Of a stretch of DNA of 64,000 bases, positions 17,453 through 26,119 are shown one piece after another. The stretch spans positions 1-64,000 of the forward strand of contig JAUWGW010000006.1 in NCBI GenBank assembly GCA_030606215.1. Reading direction: 5' to 3'. The notes below the pieces were generated by a model, which was not told where the DNA came from, made no database searches, and worked only from the letters and a program-made list of their open reading frames with translations. Within the stretch, counting starts at the first letter, position 1; each line of letters opens with the position of its first letter. The stretch is from a bacterium (lineage in GTDB: Bacteria; NPL-UPA2; JAUVJM01). The translations under genes were made by a program, and so were the position numbers.

Positions 17453-18505
17453 ATGAAACAGGCAGAGGTCAAAAAAGCTTGGTTAACTGCAGGTAATCGA
17501 GCACGTGTCATAGCCACATTGAGTCATAAGAAATCAGACAAGGTGCCTTATAATGTAAGTTTTACCCGAAAGGCACGTGCTAAGATGATTGAATCTTATG
17601 GAGATCCTGATTTCGAATCAAAATTGGGAAATTGTCTGACAGTGATGCGTTGTGAGCCCAAAGATAGTTGGAAAGAGGTAAACCCCAATATTTGGGAGGA
17701 CCAATTCAGAGTCCAGTGGAATCGGACCGTAGATAAAGATATAGGTGTGGTTTGTAATTGTTTAGTAACACCGGATAATATCAATGAATATGAATTTCCT
17801 GACCCAGATGATCCGTTAAGATATGATGATTATAACGAGATTATTAAAACAAAGAAAGATGGATTTTTTGTAGTAGCTCTCGGATTTAGCCTATTTGAAA
17901 GAGCTTGGACTCTCACCGGTATGGAGAATTTACTTATGGCGATGATCTCCGATAAGGATTTTGCCAATTCTTTGCTGGATAAGATTTTGGATTTCAATCT
18001 AAGAATAATCGAAAATGCTTGCCTCTTTGATATTGATGCGATGATGTTTGGAGATGATTGGGGGCAGCAGACTGGTCTTATCATGGGCCCAAAACTTTGG
18101 CGGGAATTTATCAAGCCTCGTATCAAACAGATGTATGAGTTAGTAAAATCAAAGGGCAAATTCGTCTTCATCCATTCTTGCGGCAAAGTGGATGAAATAT
18201 TTCCAGATTTGATAGATTGTGGTGTGGATGTATTTAATCCGTTTCAACCTGAGGTAATGAATGTATTTGAGATGAAGAAGAGATATGGTAGTTCACTAAG
18301 TTTCTATGGTGGTATCAGCACCCAGCGGACTTTACCCTATGGGACTGTCACTGAGGTGAAAGACGAAGTCAAGCGACTGCTCGATGTTATCGGGGAAAAT
18401 GGGGGTTACATTGCAGCTCCTGCACACGCTATACCAGCTGATGCAAAGCCCGAAAACATTGCTGCCATGATAGAAGTTTTACAACATCAATTTCCACAAA
18501 TATGA
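17453..18505 (+). CDS. UroD/MtaA-like methyltransferase family protein
   Basis: This 350-residue protein belongs to the uroporphyrinogen-decarboxylase fold that includes corrinoid-to-acceptor methyltransferases. The HSCGKV motif gives the His/Cys zinc site typical of the methyltransferase branch, and the end reads PAHAIPADAKPENI. The start was set at ATG 17453, one base after the previous stop; the ATG at 17402 would overlap DUF3604 by 50 bases. With two MttB-like proteins upstream, a role in passing methyl groups from a corrinoid protein to tetrahydrofolate is plausible but unproven. It is the last gene of the long + strand run. Confidence 0.78.
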   Translation: MKQAEVKKAWLTAGNRARVIATLSHKKSDKVPYNVSFTRKARAKMIESYGDPDFESKLGNCLTVMRCEPKDSWKEVNPNIWEDQFRVQWNRTVDKDIGVVCNCLVTPDNINEYEFPDPDDPLRYDDYNEIIKTKKDGFFVVALGFSLFERAWTLTGMENLLMAMISDKDFANSLLDKILDFNLRIIENACLFDIDAMMFGDDWGQQTGLIMGPKLWREFIKPRIKQMYELVKSKGKFVFIHSCGKVDEIFPDLIDCGVDVFNPFQPEVMNVFEMKKRYGSSLSFYGGISTQRTLPYGTVTEVKDEVKRLLDVIGENGGYIAAPAHAIPADAKPENIAAMIEVLQHQFPQI

Positions 18506-18619
18506 AGATTGGATTAGCTTGAAGTTTGATAGATGACATTTTTGACTTGCAATAACAGTAATGTCATTTACTACTTGTGATGAGAGGAAAAAGCTACATC
18601 AAGTTTCGAAACATGATGG

Positions 18620-18688
18620 GTTAATGATGATGTTGTCTATCAATCTTGTTTTGCCGATCCACACGGCGAGAGCTATGAGCACAGCTTC
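18620..18688 (-). pseudogene. panC: Relic of the panC 3' end
   Basis: Read on the minus strand this gives VLIALAVWIGKTRLID followed by NIIIN, almost identical to the C-terminus of the intact PanC at 20642 (VLIAIAVWIGKTRLID, then NIIVNL). DNA at 18626-18680 aligns with 20654-20708 with scattered substitutions, in the same orientation. The rest of panC is missing here. The nagB-like and deacetylase genes lie between the two copies. Confidence 0.85.
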
Positions 18689-18786
18689 AAAGTGTAGTAA
18701 AGTAAACTATTCTTGATTATTCATTATTTAAATCTAACACAGGAATTCCGCAACTAAAAAACTTTTCTTGTAATCCACCATAAACT

Positions 18787-18800
18787 GGCACTTAAGTGCC
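18787..18800. promoter_or_regulatory. Perfect palindrome GGCACTTAAGTGCC
   Basis: This 14-bp perfect palindrome lies about 50 bases upstream of the nagB promoter -35 box. It could be an operator; no second copy was noticed. Confidence 0.3.
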
Positions 18801-18851
18801 CAATCTGTTGGAGGAGCAAATCCGCATTGATTTTTTTCTAACAGGATTTTC

Positions 18852-18881
18852 TTGACGGGGGGTGGGAGTGAGTGATAATAT
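18852..18881 (+). promoter_or_regulatory. Promoter of the nagB-like/deacetylase pair
   Basis: TTGACG (18852-18857), 18-base spacer and TAATAT (18876-18881). The surrounding bases resemble the ROK-operon promoter at 1359-1392 (ATTTTCTTGAC...GTGATA), hinting at common origin or control. It overlaps the GTG at 18872 and so argues for the downstream ATG start. Confidence 0.55.
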
Positions 18882-18952
18882 CAGTTACTGGGGAAGACGG
18901 TCTCTGGAGTCAAAAGGTGGTATTAGCCTGCGTTAATTTGGAGGGAAGAGAC

Positions 18953-19903
18953 ATGGATTTAGTTTCTACGATAGAAGGTTCACTATTAGAAGGGTTTTTC
19001 CCTGAAGGTTGGGATTTGAAAAAATTGGATGAGTGCTGTAACAATGCACCTGAATCCATCACAGAATCTCAGGAATGGTGGCATTCTGATTTCAGACCTG
19101 TTCCCTGTGAGGATTTATCAGAGTTTAACACACTGATGGGACATGAAATAGCTCTCAGAATAAAGGAGAGTAAAGAGGAGGGAAAGAAGATAATTTTTAT
19201 TCTTCCGGTAGGTCCAATGGGAATGTATAAATGGGCGGTATACTTCTTAAAAGAGTGGGGAGTGGATTGTAAACATGTCTATGGATTCAATATGGATGAA
19301 TGGAGTGATGGGAAGGGAAATACTTTGCCTTCTGATAATCCCGGCGCATTTCAAAATGCTATGGAGGCGGCTTTCTATGGACCTTTAGGGGAATTAACTG
19401 TGCCGGCGGAACAGCGGCATTTTGCTGCTAAAGATGTTTTGCCTGCCTATCCGGAGAAAATAGCAAAACTCAAGCAGGAAGGAGCGCAACTCGTAGTTGT
19501 CTTTGGTATAGGCAGAATTTTCCATATTGCTTTCTGGGAACCACATTTTGCCGCTGAGTTTAAAACGGAAGAGGAGTGGAAGAACCAGAGTTACAGATTG
19601 GGCGCCAAGCTCCATCCATTAACTATAGAGCAGAATGCTATTACCAGTTTCAAAAGTAGAACTACACTGGTTCCCTGTTTTGCCAATACCATAGGTCCCG
19701 GTATATTTCTTGAGGCGGATTGGATTATAGGGGGTTGTGATGGTAGTTTAGGTCGTGGTATGATGTGGCAGGGGTTATCGTTATGGGTAACCTTAAGGCA
19801 TGGTCCAAGTATCTGGATACCGTCAAGTTTTATGCCGACATTACCAGGCAAACTCTTCTTCCTCAAGGAATTGGCAGGTCCATTAGAAGCAGAATGTAAC
19901 TAA
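18953..19903 (+). CDS. NagB-like glucosamine-6-phosphate deaminase/isomerase family protein
   Basis: This 316-residue protein resembles the NagB/RpiA/SugE fold of sugar-phosphate isomerases: [17 protein letters not shown] (phosphate-binding loop), [15 protein letters not shown] (counterpart of the NagB NMDEY segment), [18 protein letters not shown] (in place of GIGxDGHIAFNEP) and a long C-terminal region. It probably converts an amino-sugar phosphate, though the altered active-site loop and extra length leave the substrate open. ATG 18953 is preceded by TTTGGAGGGA; the upstream GTG 18872 lies inside the promoter. It is followed 13 bases later by an LmbE-like deacetylase, which fits amino-sugar breakdown. 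Confidence 0.75.
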   Translation: MDLVSTIEGSLLEGFFPEGWDLKKLDECCNNAPESITESQEWWHSDFRPVPCEDLSEFNTLMGHEIALRIKESKEEGKKIIFILPVGPMGMYKWAVYFLKEWGVDCKHVYGFNMDEWSDGKGNTLPSDNPGAFQNAMEAAFYGPLGELTVPAEQRHFAAKDVLPAYPEKIAKLKQEGAQLVVVFGIGRIFHIAFWEPHFAAEFKTEEEWKNQSYRLGAKLHPLTIEQNAITSFKSRTTLVPCFANTIGPGIFLEADWIIGGCDGSLGRGMMWQGLSLWVTLRHGPSIWIPSSFMPTLPGKLFFLKELAGPLEAECN

Positions 19904-19916
19904 TGGAGGATTACGC

Positions 19917-20618
19917 ATGAACATCTTAGCTGTGGGGGCTCATCCTGATGATCTGGAGATTCTTTGTGCCGGGACGCTGGCGAAGTATTCCCGGGATGGA
20001 CATAGGGTAAGCATGGCACATCTCTGTAATGGTAACAAGGGACATCACCATATTCCACCAGATGAGCTGGCTAAAATTAGAGATAAAGAAGCTGCTTCTT
20101 CCGCTAAGATAATTGGGGCTGAGCACATCAACCTTGGTATAGAAGACCTGGATGTTTATCTGGAGCGGGAGCAGGTCTTAGCGTGTGTGGAATTGATTAG
20201 AAGGACAAAACCGGATGTGATTATTACCCATTCGCCAGATGATTATATGCCTGACCACACTGTGACTTCAAGTTTGATATTTAATGCCAGTTTCATTGCT
20301 ACCTTGCCTCATACGAAGACTGAAAGTAAGTATTTTGAAAAAATAACCCCGCTTTATTATATGGATACCGTGGCCGGGGCTAAATTTCATCCTACTGAGT
20401 ATGTGGATACCTCTGATACCTTTGCCATCAAGAAAAAGATGCTTTCCTGTCACCAGAGCCAGTTAAAGTGGCTTAGCGAGCATGATAAGGTTGACATACT
20501 GGAGTTTATAGAAGTAGTTGCCAGGTTTAGAGGATTGCAATGTGGTGTTTTGTATGCAGAAGGTTTTCGGAAAGCTGAAGTTTGGGGTAGGAATGTTACA
20601 AAAAGGTTCCTGCCATAG
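19917..20618 (+). CDS. LmbE/PIG-L family N-acetylglucosamine deacetylase-like protein
   Basis: This 233-residue protein has the LmbE signature VGAHPDDLEI near the N-terminus and HSPDDYMPDH in the middle, giving the zinc ligands and catalytic aspartate of the family. Members remove acetyl groups from N-acetylglucosamine conjugates. It has a good ribosome-binding site (GGAGG 8 bases before ATG) and follows the NagB-like gene, so the pair may release and then isomerise or deaminate an amino sugar. It converges on panC with only 23 bases between the stops. Confidence 0.85.
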   Translation: MNILAVGAHPDDLEILCAGTLAKYSRDGHRVSMAHLCNGNKGHHHIPPDELAKIRDKEAASSAKIIGAEHINLGIEDLDVYLEREQVLACVELIRRTKPDVIITHSPDDYMPDHTVTSSLIFNASFIATLPHTKTESKYFEKITPLYYMDTVAGAKFHPTEYVDTSDTFAIKKKMLSCHQSQLKWLSEHDKVDILEFIEVVARFRGLQCGVLYAEGFRKAEVWGRNVTKRFLP

Positions 20619-20641
20619 AAGTCTTCACATCCAAATGACTA

Positions 20642-21487
20642 TTATAAATTGACGATAATGTTGTCTATCAGTCTTGTTTTACCAATCCACACGGCAATGG
20701 CGATGAGGACAGGTTTATCTATACCGGCTATCTCCTGAAGATTTTCAGGGTCAACTATTGTAATATAATCAATCCGTGCGAGTTTTTCACTCTCTATCAT
20801 TTCGGTTATTTCTTTTCTTATGAATTTCAATAACTTGTCTCCCCTAATTATTTCATCCTTCGCTTTGAGGAGCGCTCTGTATAAAACTGTCGCGGCTTTT
20901 CTCTCCTCCTCATTCAGATACGCATTTCTGGAACTCATCGCAAGTCCATCTTTCTCCCGAACAGTTGGACAAACGTGTATTTCCACACCCATATTCAAAT
21001 CGGATACCATCTTTTTGATAATAACGACCTGCTGTGCATCTTTCTGCCCGAAATAGGCAGTGTCAGGTTCAATCAGATTGAATAATTTCGCAACAACGGT
21101 TGTTACGCCGCGAAAATGTGCCGGGCGGTTCTTCCCGCACATTACCTTGCTTAGACCTTCCACTTCAACAAAGGTAGAATAACCAGATGAATACATCTCC
21201 GAAACATCCGGAGCAAAGATAAAATCAACCTTTCCCCTTTCTGCTATTACTTCATCTCTATTCAAATCTCTCGGGTAACGTTCATAGTCCTCGCTTGGGT
21301 CAAACTGGGTTGGGTTGACAAATATGCTAACTATGAGAACATCACACTTCTTTCTTGCTTCTCTAATTAAACTTAAGTGACCTTCGTGAAAATACCCCAT
21401 TGTTGGAACCAGAGCGATAGATTTCCCGTCTCTTTTAGCTTCACGCACAATTCCTCTCATCTCAGCGGCTGTTTTGACTGTCTTCAC
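20642..21487 (-). CDS. panC: Pantothenate synthetase
   Basis: This 281-residue enzyme joins pantoate and beta-alanine with ATP, the last step of pantothenate synthesis. The nucleotidyltransferase motif PTMGYFHEGHLSL, FVNPTQFDPSEDYERYPR, YFGQKDAQQ and MSSRNAYLN are visible. GTG 21487 was taken as the start because GGAGGAGG (21490-21497) directly precedes it; the longer reading from 21514 adds residues not typical of PanC. It is the last gene of the 15-gene minus-strand operon. A relic of its 3' end lies 2 kb away at 18620-18688. Confidence 0.93.
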   Translation of the reverse strand: MKTVKTAAEMRGIVREAKRDGKSIALVPTMGYFHEGHLSLIREARKKCDVLIVSIFVNPTQFDPSEDYERYPRDLNRDEVIAERGKVDFIFAPDVSEMYSSGYSTFVEVEGLSKVMCGKNRPAHFRGVTTVVAKLFNLIEPDTAYFGQKDAQQVVIIKKMVSDLNMGVEIHVCPTVREKDGLAMSSRNAYLNEEERKAATVLYRALLKAKDEIIRGDKLLKFIRKEITEMIESEKLARIDYITIVDPENLQEIAGIDKPVLIAIAVWIGKTRLIDNIIVNL

Positions 21488-22226
21488 TTTCCTCCTCCGA
21501 TTCAAGAGCGGCAATTACAATCTCAACCTCGTGGATTCTGTCTTCTATTGGCGGGTGAGTACTCAAAAAAGTTATCTGCACACCCCTTGCCTGCTCCCCG
21601 AGCTTTTCAAGAACACTTATCATTGCGTGGGGGTCATACCCGCTTTGGTGTGTATAAATTGTCCCGAGACGGTCAGCTTGAAATTCATCTTTTCTGCTGT
21701 ATCCAAGAATGATTAGTGTGAAGATGTCATCTGCAATTTGTTGTACTTGCCTTGCTTCAGTTTTGTCGCCAAGAACAGCTAAGGCAAGGGTAGCCGCAAG
21801 CTGGTATCCGAAAACAGACTGGATTCTCTTAATCCCATGTCTTGCTGCTACATGTCCAGTCTCGTGACCGAGAATAGCGGCGAGTTCCGGTTCATCAACA
21901 ATATCCAGGAGCCCTTTGTATATATAGATAAAGCCGCCTGGCAGGGCAAAGGCATTGATTTCAGGTGAATTTATTGCTTTGAAACTGTAAGGTATGTCGG
22001 GACGGTGAGAATTACTTGCCACAAGTTGACCAATTCTATTGACTCTACTATCCTCGTATGCCTCATTTTCCTTTTCAATCTGTTCAGCGACCTTTTTCCC
22101 GAGTGCAATTTCCTGCTCAACGGTATATAGAGTCCGCTCTTCTCTCCTGGTGACTGGATTGTAGACAGTAGCGCAACCGAGGAGGGAGATGAGGAGGAGG
22201 GATACGATGCAATTTGCAGTTTTCAT
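21462..22226 (-). CDS. M48-family metalloprotease lipoprotein
   Basis: This 254-residue protein has a lipobox ending LLGC (cysteine 18), then an M48 peptidase domain with the zinc motif HETGH in ELAAILGHETGHVAARHG and the downstream EFQADRLG glutamate. It resembles short BepA/LoiP-like periplasmic proteases that act in envelope quality control. It starts at an ATGA overlap with DUF151 and overlaps the panC start by 26 bases. Confidence 0.9.
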   Translation of the reverse strand: MKTANCIVSLLLISLLGCATVYNPVTRREERTLYTVEQEIALGKKVAEQIEKENEAYEDSRVNRIGQLVASNSHRPDIPYSFKAINSPEINAFALPGGFIYIYKGLLDIVDEPELAAILGHETGHVAARHGIKRIQSVFGYQLAATLALAVLGDKTEARQVQQIADDIFTLIILGYSRKDEFQADRLGTIYTHQSGYDPHAMISVLEKLGEQARGVQITFLSTHPPIEDRIHEVEIVIAALESEEESEDSQNSR

Positions 22227-22621
22227 GGAACTGTACTCAGTTCAAGAAGGCTTTCTTCAGCGAAAATTGGAGCCTCAGCACGAAGTGCGAGAGCTATACC
22301 ATCACTTGGACGAGCGTCAACTTCCTTGCTTCGTCCATCGCCTGTCCTCAATATAAGTTTTGCGAAAAATGTCCCCTGACGGAGTTTATGAATTACTACC
22401 ATTTCAAGTTCGGCTTCAAGTTCCCTGATGGTATTCCGCAAAAGGTCGTGTGTCAGAGGACGCGGCAGTTCTACTCCGCTTATCTTAAGTCTTATAGCAT
22501 CAGCTTCGTGCACACCAATGACGATAGGGAGGACCCGGCTGCCATTCTTCTCTCTCAGTATGATAAGCTGGTCTCTCCTCTTATCATCTATCCTGATTCT
22601 GAAAAGTTCCATTTTAACCAC
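22223..22621 (-). CDS. Bifunctional nuclease-type (DUF151) protein
   Basis: This 132-residue protein matches the DUF151/bifunctional nuclease family: LPIVIGVHEADAIRL, RPLTHDLLRNTI, GTFFAKLIL and the hallmark DARPSDGIALALRAEAPIF. The biochemical role in bacteria is uncertain. It begins at GTG 22621 behind GGGAGGTGGG; ATG 22612 is an alternative. It overlaps folK by 34 bases. Confidence 0.88.
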   Translation of the reverse strand: MVKMELFRIRIDDKRRDQLIILREKNGSRVLPIVIGVHEADAIRLKISGVELPRPLTHDLLRNTIRELEAELEMVVIHKLRQGTFFAKLILRTGDGRSKEVDARPSDGIALALRAEAPIFAEESLLELSTVP

Positions 22622-23100
22622 TTTTTCCCACCTCCCTTCTCAATTAGCAATTCTCTAATTGTCTGCCCTGACAGGGGTGAGCGCAAATCAGGAGCAATTT
22701 CTGCCAGAGGCACAAGGACAAAACTTCTTCTCTCAAGTTCCCGATGGGGGACCTGAAGTTCTTCCTCTTTTACGAGAAGGTCGCCGTAGAGGAGAATATC
22801 AAGGTCAATTATTCTTGGGCCAAAGTGCCTCCCTTCAGTCCTGCCAAGTTTTTTCTCCAATTTCTTCACGCAGTCCAGAAGTTCCGCGGGCGTGAGAACC
22901 GTTTCTATCTCAGCCGCGCAATTCACAAACTTTGGCTGGTTGAGCACTTCCTCAGGTTCTGTCTCATAGAGAGAAGAAACTCTGCATACCTTAATCTTGA
23001 CTGTCTCGCGCAGTGATTTAATTGCATTTCTGATATTTTCTATACGATTCCCGAGATTTGACCCAAGTCCAAGATATACTTTCACCCACTTCTCTTCCAC
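22588..23100 (-). CDS. folK: 2-amino-4-hydroxy-6-hydroxymethyldihydropteridine pyrophosphokinase
   Basis: This 170-residue HPPK transfers pyrophosphate from ATP to the pterin precursor of folate. Key segments are YLGLGSNLGNR, SSLYETEPEE, FVNCAAEIET and GRHFGPRIIDLDILLYGD. It is read from a GTG at 23100 inside the end of dapL (19-base overlap); a second GTG five codons later is possible. No folB or folP is adjacent. Confidence 0.92.
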   Translation of the reverse strand: MEEKWVKVYLGLGSNLGNRIENIRNAIKSLRETVKIKVCRVSSLYETEPEEVLNQPKFVNCAAEIETVLTPAELLDCVKKLEKKLGRTEGRHFGPRIIDLDILLYGDLLVKEEELQVPHRELERRSFVLVPLAEIAPDLRSPLSGQTIRELLIEKGGGKKWLKWNFSESG

Positions 23101-24254
23101 ACAGCAATCCTTTCCACTGCTTCCTCTAATTTTTTCTTATCTATCGTCAAACTCATTCGTATGAATCCATCGCCATTTTCACCAAATCCTACTCCTGGTG
23201 TTGTGGCAACTCCTGCTCTCTCAAGGAGAGATAACACCAAACGCATGGAGCTATATCCTAAGAGAACAGGAGCCCATATGTAAAATGTAGCTTTTGGTTT
23301 TGGAATATCCCATCCTATTCTCTTCAACCCGTTGACAAATGTGTCTCTACGTTCCTGATAAATTTTCAGAGTCCTCTTTATCTCTTCCTGGGAACCGTTC
23401 AGAGCTTCTATCCCTGCCCATTGAATTGCCTGAAATATGCCTGAATCAAGATTGGTTTTAACTTTTCCGAGCCCGCTGATGATTTTGCTGTTGCCAACGA
23501 TAAACCCTATCCGCCAGCCGGTCATATTATATGTTTTAGAAAGAGAATGAAATTCCACTCCAATTTCTTTTGCCCCATCCACCTCAAGGAAACTCGGAGC
23601 GATGTAACCATCATAACAGATTTCAGAATAAGCCGCATCATGACATACGATTATGTTGTGTCTTTCAGCAAAATTCCGAACCTCCGAGAAAAAAGTTCTG
23701 TCTGCAATCGCAGATGTTGGATTGTTTGGATAATTGAGAAACATCATCTTTGCTTTCTTCGCTATCGTTTCAGGGATACTGCTCAAATCTGGCAGGAAAT
23801 TGTTTCCCGGGAGTAGAGGCATTGAGAAACATTTCCCACCGGCAAGTGTAATGCCTGCGCGATATACAGGATAACCCGGATCCGGAATAAGAGCAATATC
23901 CCCCTCGTTTATTACGGCAAGTGGAATATGCCCGATCCCTTCCTTTGACCCTATAAGAGGGAGAATTTCAAGTTCCGGGTCAAGCTCTACTCCAAACCTC
24001 TTTTTATACCATGCGGCAAGACTTATTCTCAACTCTAACAAACCTTTGTAAGACGCATAACGGTGATTTTCATGCCTGGTGGAGAATTTCTGAAGAGAGC
24101 TTACAATGTGTTCAGGAGTAGCTATGTCAGGGTCACCTACACCGAGATCAATAATGTCAACTCCCTTCCCTCTAACTTCTCTCTTCATCTCATCAAGTTT
24201 GGCAAAAAGATAGGGGGGCAGTTTTTTAAGCTTGTCTGAAAACTCAATATTCAT
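23082..24254 (-). CDS. dapL: LL-diaminopimelate aminotransferase
   Basis: This 390-residue class I/II aminotransferase fits DapL, which turns tetrahydrodipicolinate directly into LL-diaminopimelate. N-terminal LPPYLFAKLDEMKREVRGKG, DLGVGDPDIATPEHI and the PLP-lysine region FHSLSKTYNMTGWRIGF are typical. Its place after dapB, with no dapC, dapD or dapE in the operon, supports the aminotransferase route of lysine synthesis. ATGA overlap with dapB. Confidence 0.92.
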   Translation of the reverse strand: MNIEFSDKLKKLPPYLFAKLDEMKREVRGKGVDIIDLGVGDPDIATPEHIVSSLQKFSTRHENHRYASYKGLLELRISLAAWYKKRFGVELDPELEILPLIGSKEGIGHIPLAVINEGDIALIPDPGYPVYRAGITLAGGKCFSMPLLPGNNFLPDLSSIPETIAKKAKMMFLNYPNNPTSAIADRTFFSEVRNFAERHNIIVCHDAAYSEICYDGYIAPSFLEVDGAKEIGVEFHSLSKTYNMTGWRIGFIVGNSKIISGLGKVKTNLDSGIFQAIQWAGIEALNGSQEEIKRTLKIYQERRDTFVNGLKRIGWDIPKPKATFYIWAPVLLGYSSMRLVLSLLERAGVATTPGVGFGENGDGFIRMSLTIDKKKLEEAVERIAVWKRSG

Positions 24255-25051
24255 TGTTTTATAACATCCTGCATGTCATATAGTCCAGAACCTGCACCTG
24301 CTATAAATCTTATTGCTTTTATCACTCCTCTAACGAAAACCTCCCGACTTTCTGCACGATGTATCAATTCCACTCTTTCACCTGCTCCAGCAAAAATTAC
24401 ATTGTGTTCGCCGGTGACACTTCCGCCACGCACAGCATGTATTCCAATTGCCCCTGTTTTTCTCTCTCCTGTAGTTCCCTTGCGACCATATACTGCAATT
24501 TCTTTCAAGCTTTTGCCTCTTGCCTCTGCAATAATTCCTGCCAACTTCAACGCTGTCCCACTCGGAGCATCTTTTTTCATACGATGATGGGTTTCCACAA
24601 TTTCTACATCATATTCAGTCCCGAGGATTTTTGCCGCCTCACCTGCTATCTTAAATAGGAGGTTCACCCCGATACTCATATTTGGTGAAAGAAGCACCGG
24701 GATTTTTGAACTAAAATTTTTTATCCTCTCCTTTTCTTCGTCACTAAAACCTGTTGTCCCGATAACAACCCCATTATTTTTCTCCACTGCTGCTGGTAGA
24801 TGGGAGAGTGCTGCACGAGGGGTGCTGAACTCAACAAGAATATCCCCGCCACTTATAACTTTCTCCATGTCATCCACAAGCAAGATACCAGATTTAACCA
24901 AACCTATTACTTCTCCAACATCCTTATTGAGAAACGGGTGTTCTTTCTTTTCAACTGCTCCGGCAAGTTCCATGTCGTCTTCTTCAGTCACTGCTTGCAG
25001 GAGCAGTTTCCCCATCTGTCCACCTGCTCCGCTTATAACTACCCTTACCAT
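24251..25051 (-). CDS. dapB: 4-hydroxy-tetrahydrodipicolinate reductase
   Basis: This 266-residue reductase has VVISGAGGQMGKLLL at the N-terminus for NAD(P) binding, GTTGFSDEE, SPNMSIGVNLLFK and HHRMKKDAPSGTALKLA, which carries the catalytic His/Lys residues. It reduces the DapA product and supplies DapL encoded next. Nine bases separate it from dapA. Confidence 0.95.
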   Translation of the reverse strand: MVRVVISGAGGQMGKLLLQAVTEEDDMELAGAVEKKEHPFLNKDVGEVIGLVKSGILLVDDMEKVISGGDILVEFSTPRAALSHLPAAVEKNNGVVIGTTGFSDEEKERIKNFSSKIPVLLSPNMSIGVNLLFKIAGEAAKILGTEYDVEIVETHHRMKKDAPSGTALKLAGIIAEARGKSLKEIAVYGRKGTTGERKTGAIGIHAVRGGSVTGEHNVIFAGAGERVELIHRAESREVFVRGVIKAIRFIAGAGSGLYDMQDVIKQ

Positions 25052-25060
25052 TTTCCCTCC

Positions 25061-26119
25061 TCACTTATATGCAAGCGTATCCCAGTATGCGTCATTTGCG
25101 AGTCTTTCCCCAATATCCACTTCATAAGCTTTCTCTATCGGTTCTAATATCTGCGGATTTTTCTCCCAGACCAGCTTTGCGGCATTGCGGACAATCTCTA
25201 CACCAGCGCGGGTCATTTTGCCGAGAGGCGGACGACACAGCCCCGCAGGCATTCCAAGACCGTTCATCAATGTTTTTATTGGAAGCGGGTTCCTGAATTT
25301 ATCTTCAACAGCTACTTTTCTTTTCCGCGATAGAGTTCTCTCATTCTTGCATTTGACAGTCACTATTCCGAATAGCGGCTGAAGCGCTTCTTGAATTGCT
25401 CTTGCTTCAGCCTGTTCGCCGGCAATGACCTTCCTTGTCATTTCCTCAATAGCCCCCGGGACAACATTTGAAATTACAGAGATAACACCTGAAGATTTAA
25501 TCTTTGGATTAATCATCATCTCAAATGTCAGGTCATCATCACCTGAGAGAATGTCAAAATCTTCCCCTATAAGTTCTCTTGTCCTCTTCATCCGCTGCAG
25601 ATTACCTGTTGCCTCTTTCACAGCCCGTACATTTGGGCATTCCTGTGAAAGAATTGCAAGGTCCTCGGGACTAATGGCAGTTCCAGTCCGCCCAGGGATT
25701 ACATAAGGTATAATGTAGATCTCAGGGCAGGTTTGAGCTATTTTCGCATAGTACTCCCTACGGAGTTCTATAGATGATGGTCCATTATAGTAACAATCTA
25801 TGAGAAGCACAGATTCAATTCCTACCTCCTTTGCTTTCCTTGTCGCTTTGAGTGCTTCTTCCGTAGAATTACTCCCAGCCCCTGCTATAACACCACACCT
25901 TTTCTGGGAAAGGTCCAAACAGTTACTTATCACCTGCGTATGCTCCTCCCAGATAAGTGTTGGAGATTCTCCGGTTGTCCCTACAGGAAGGACCCCGGTT
26001 ATGCTCTGTGAAATCTGGAACTCAATGTTCTTTTGAAACCCCTCCCAATCAATTTCATTCTCCTCTGTGAATGGTGTCACAAGAGCAGTCCATGCCCCTT
26101 CAAACTTCAATCTGCTCAT
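25061..26119 (-). CDS. dapA: 4-hydroxy-tetrahydrodipicolinate synthase, long form
   Basis: This 352-residue lyase condenses pyruvate with aspartate semialdehyde. VTPFTEENEIDWEG, LPVGTTGESPTL, IIPYVIPGRTG and the Schiff-base lysine in VRAVKEATGN are present. It is longer than the usual 290 residues: a basic linker around SRKRKVAVEDKFRNP and a C-terminal tail of about 50 residues are added. Such long forms are known in related uncultivated phyla; an effect on oligomer state or lysine feedback is only a guess. ATGA overlap with dapF. Confidence 0.92.
   Translation of the reverse strand: MSRLKFEGAWTALVTPFTEENEIDWEGFQKNIEFQISQSITGVLPVGTTGESPTLIWEEHTQVISNCLDLSQKRCGVIAGAGSNSTEEALKATRKAKEVGIESVLLIDCYYNGPSSIELRREYYAKIAQTCPEIYIIPYVIPGRTGTAISPEDLAILSQECPNVRAVKEATGNLQRMKRTRELIGEDFDILSGDDDLTFEMMINPKIKSSGVISVISNVVPGAIEEMTRKVIAGEQAEARAIQEALQPLFGIVTVKCKNERTLSRKRKVAVEDKFRNPLPIKTLMNGLGMPAGLCRPPLGKMTRAGVEIVRNAAKLVWEKNPQILEPIEKAYEVDIGERLANDAYWDTLAYK

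Larger units (their letters stand above)
18506..18851. other. Intergenic region at the island/core junction
   Basis: No intact gene is visible. It holds an inverted pair ATGACATT / AATGTCAT (18533-18540 and 18560-18567), a panC 3' relic (18620-18688) and a perfect 14-bp palindrome (18787-18800). The remainder is A+T-rich and unremarkable. Confidence 0.6.

Noticed and set aside
14600-18505. Complete ABC transporter operon
   Set aside because: Only the binding protein is present; no permease or ATPase genes follow.
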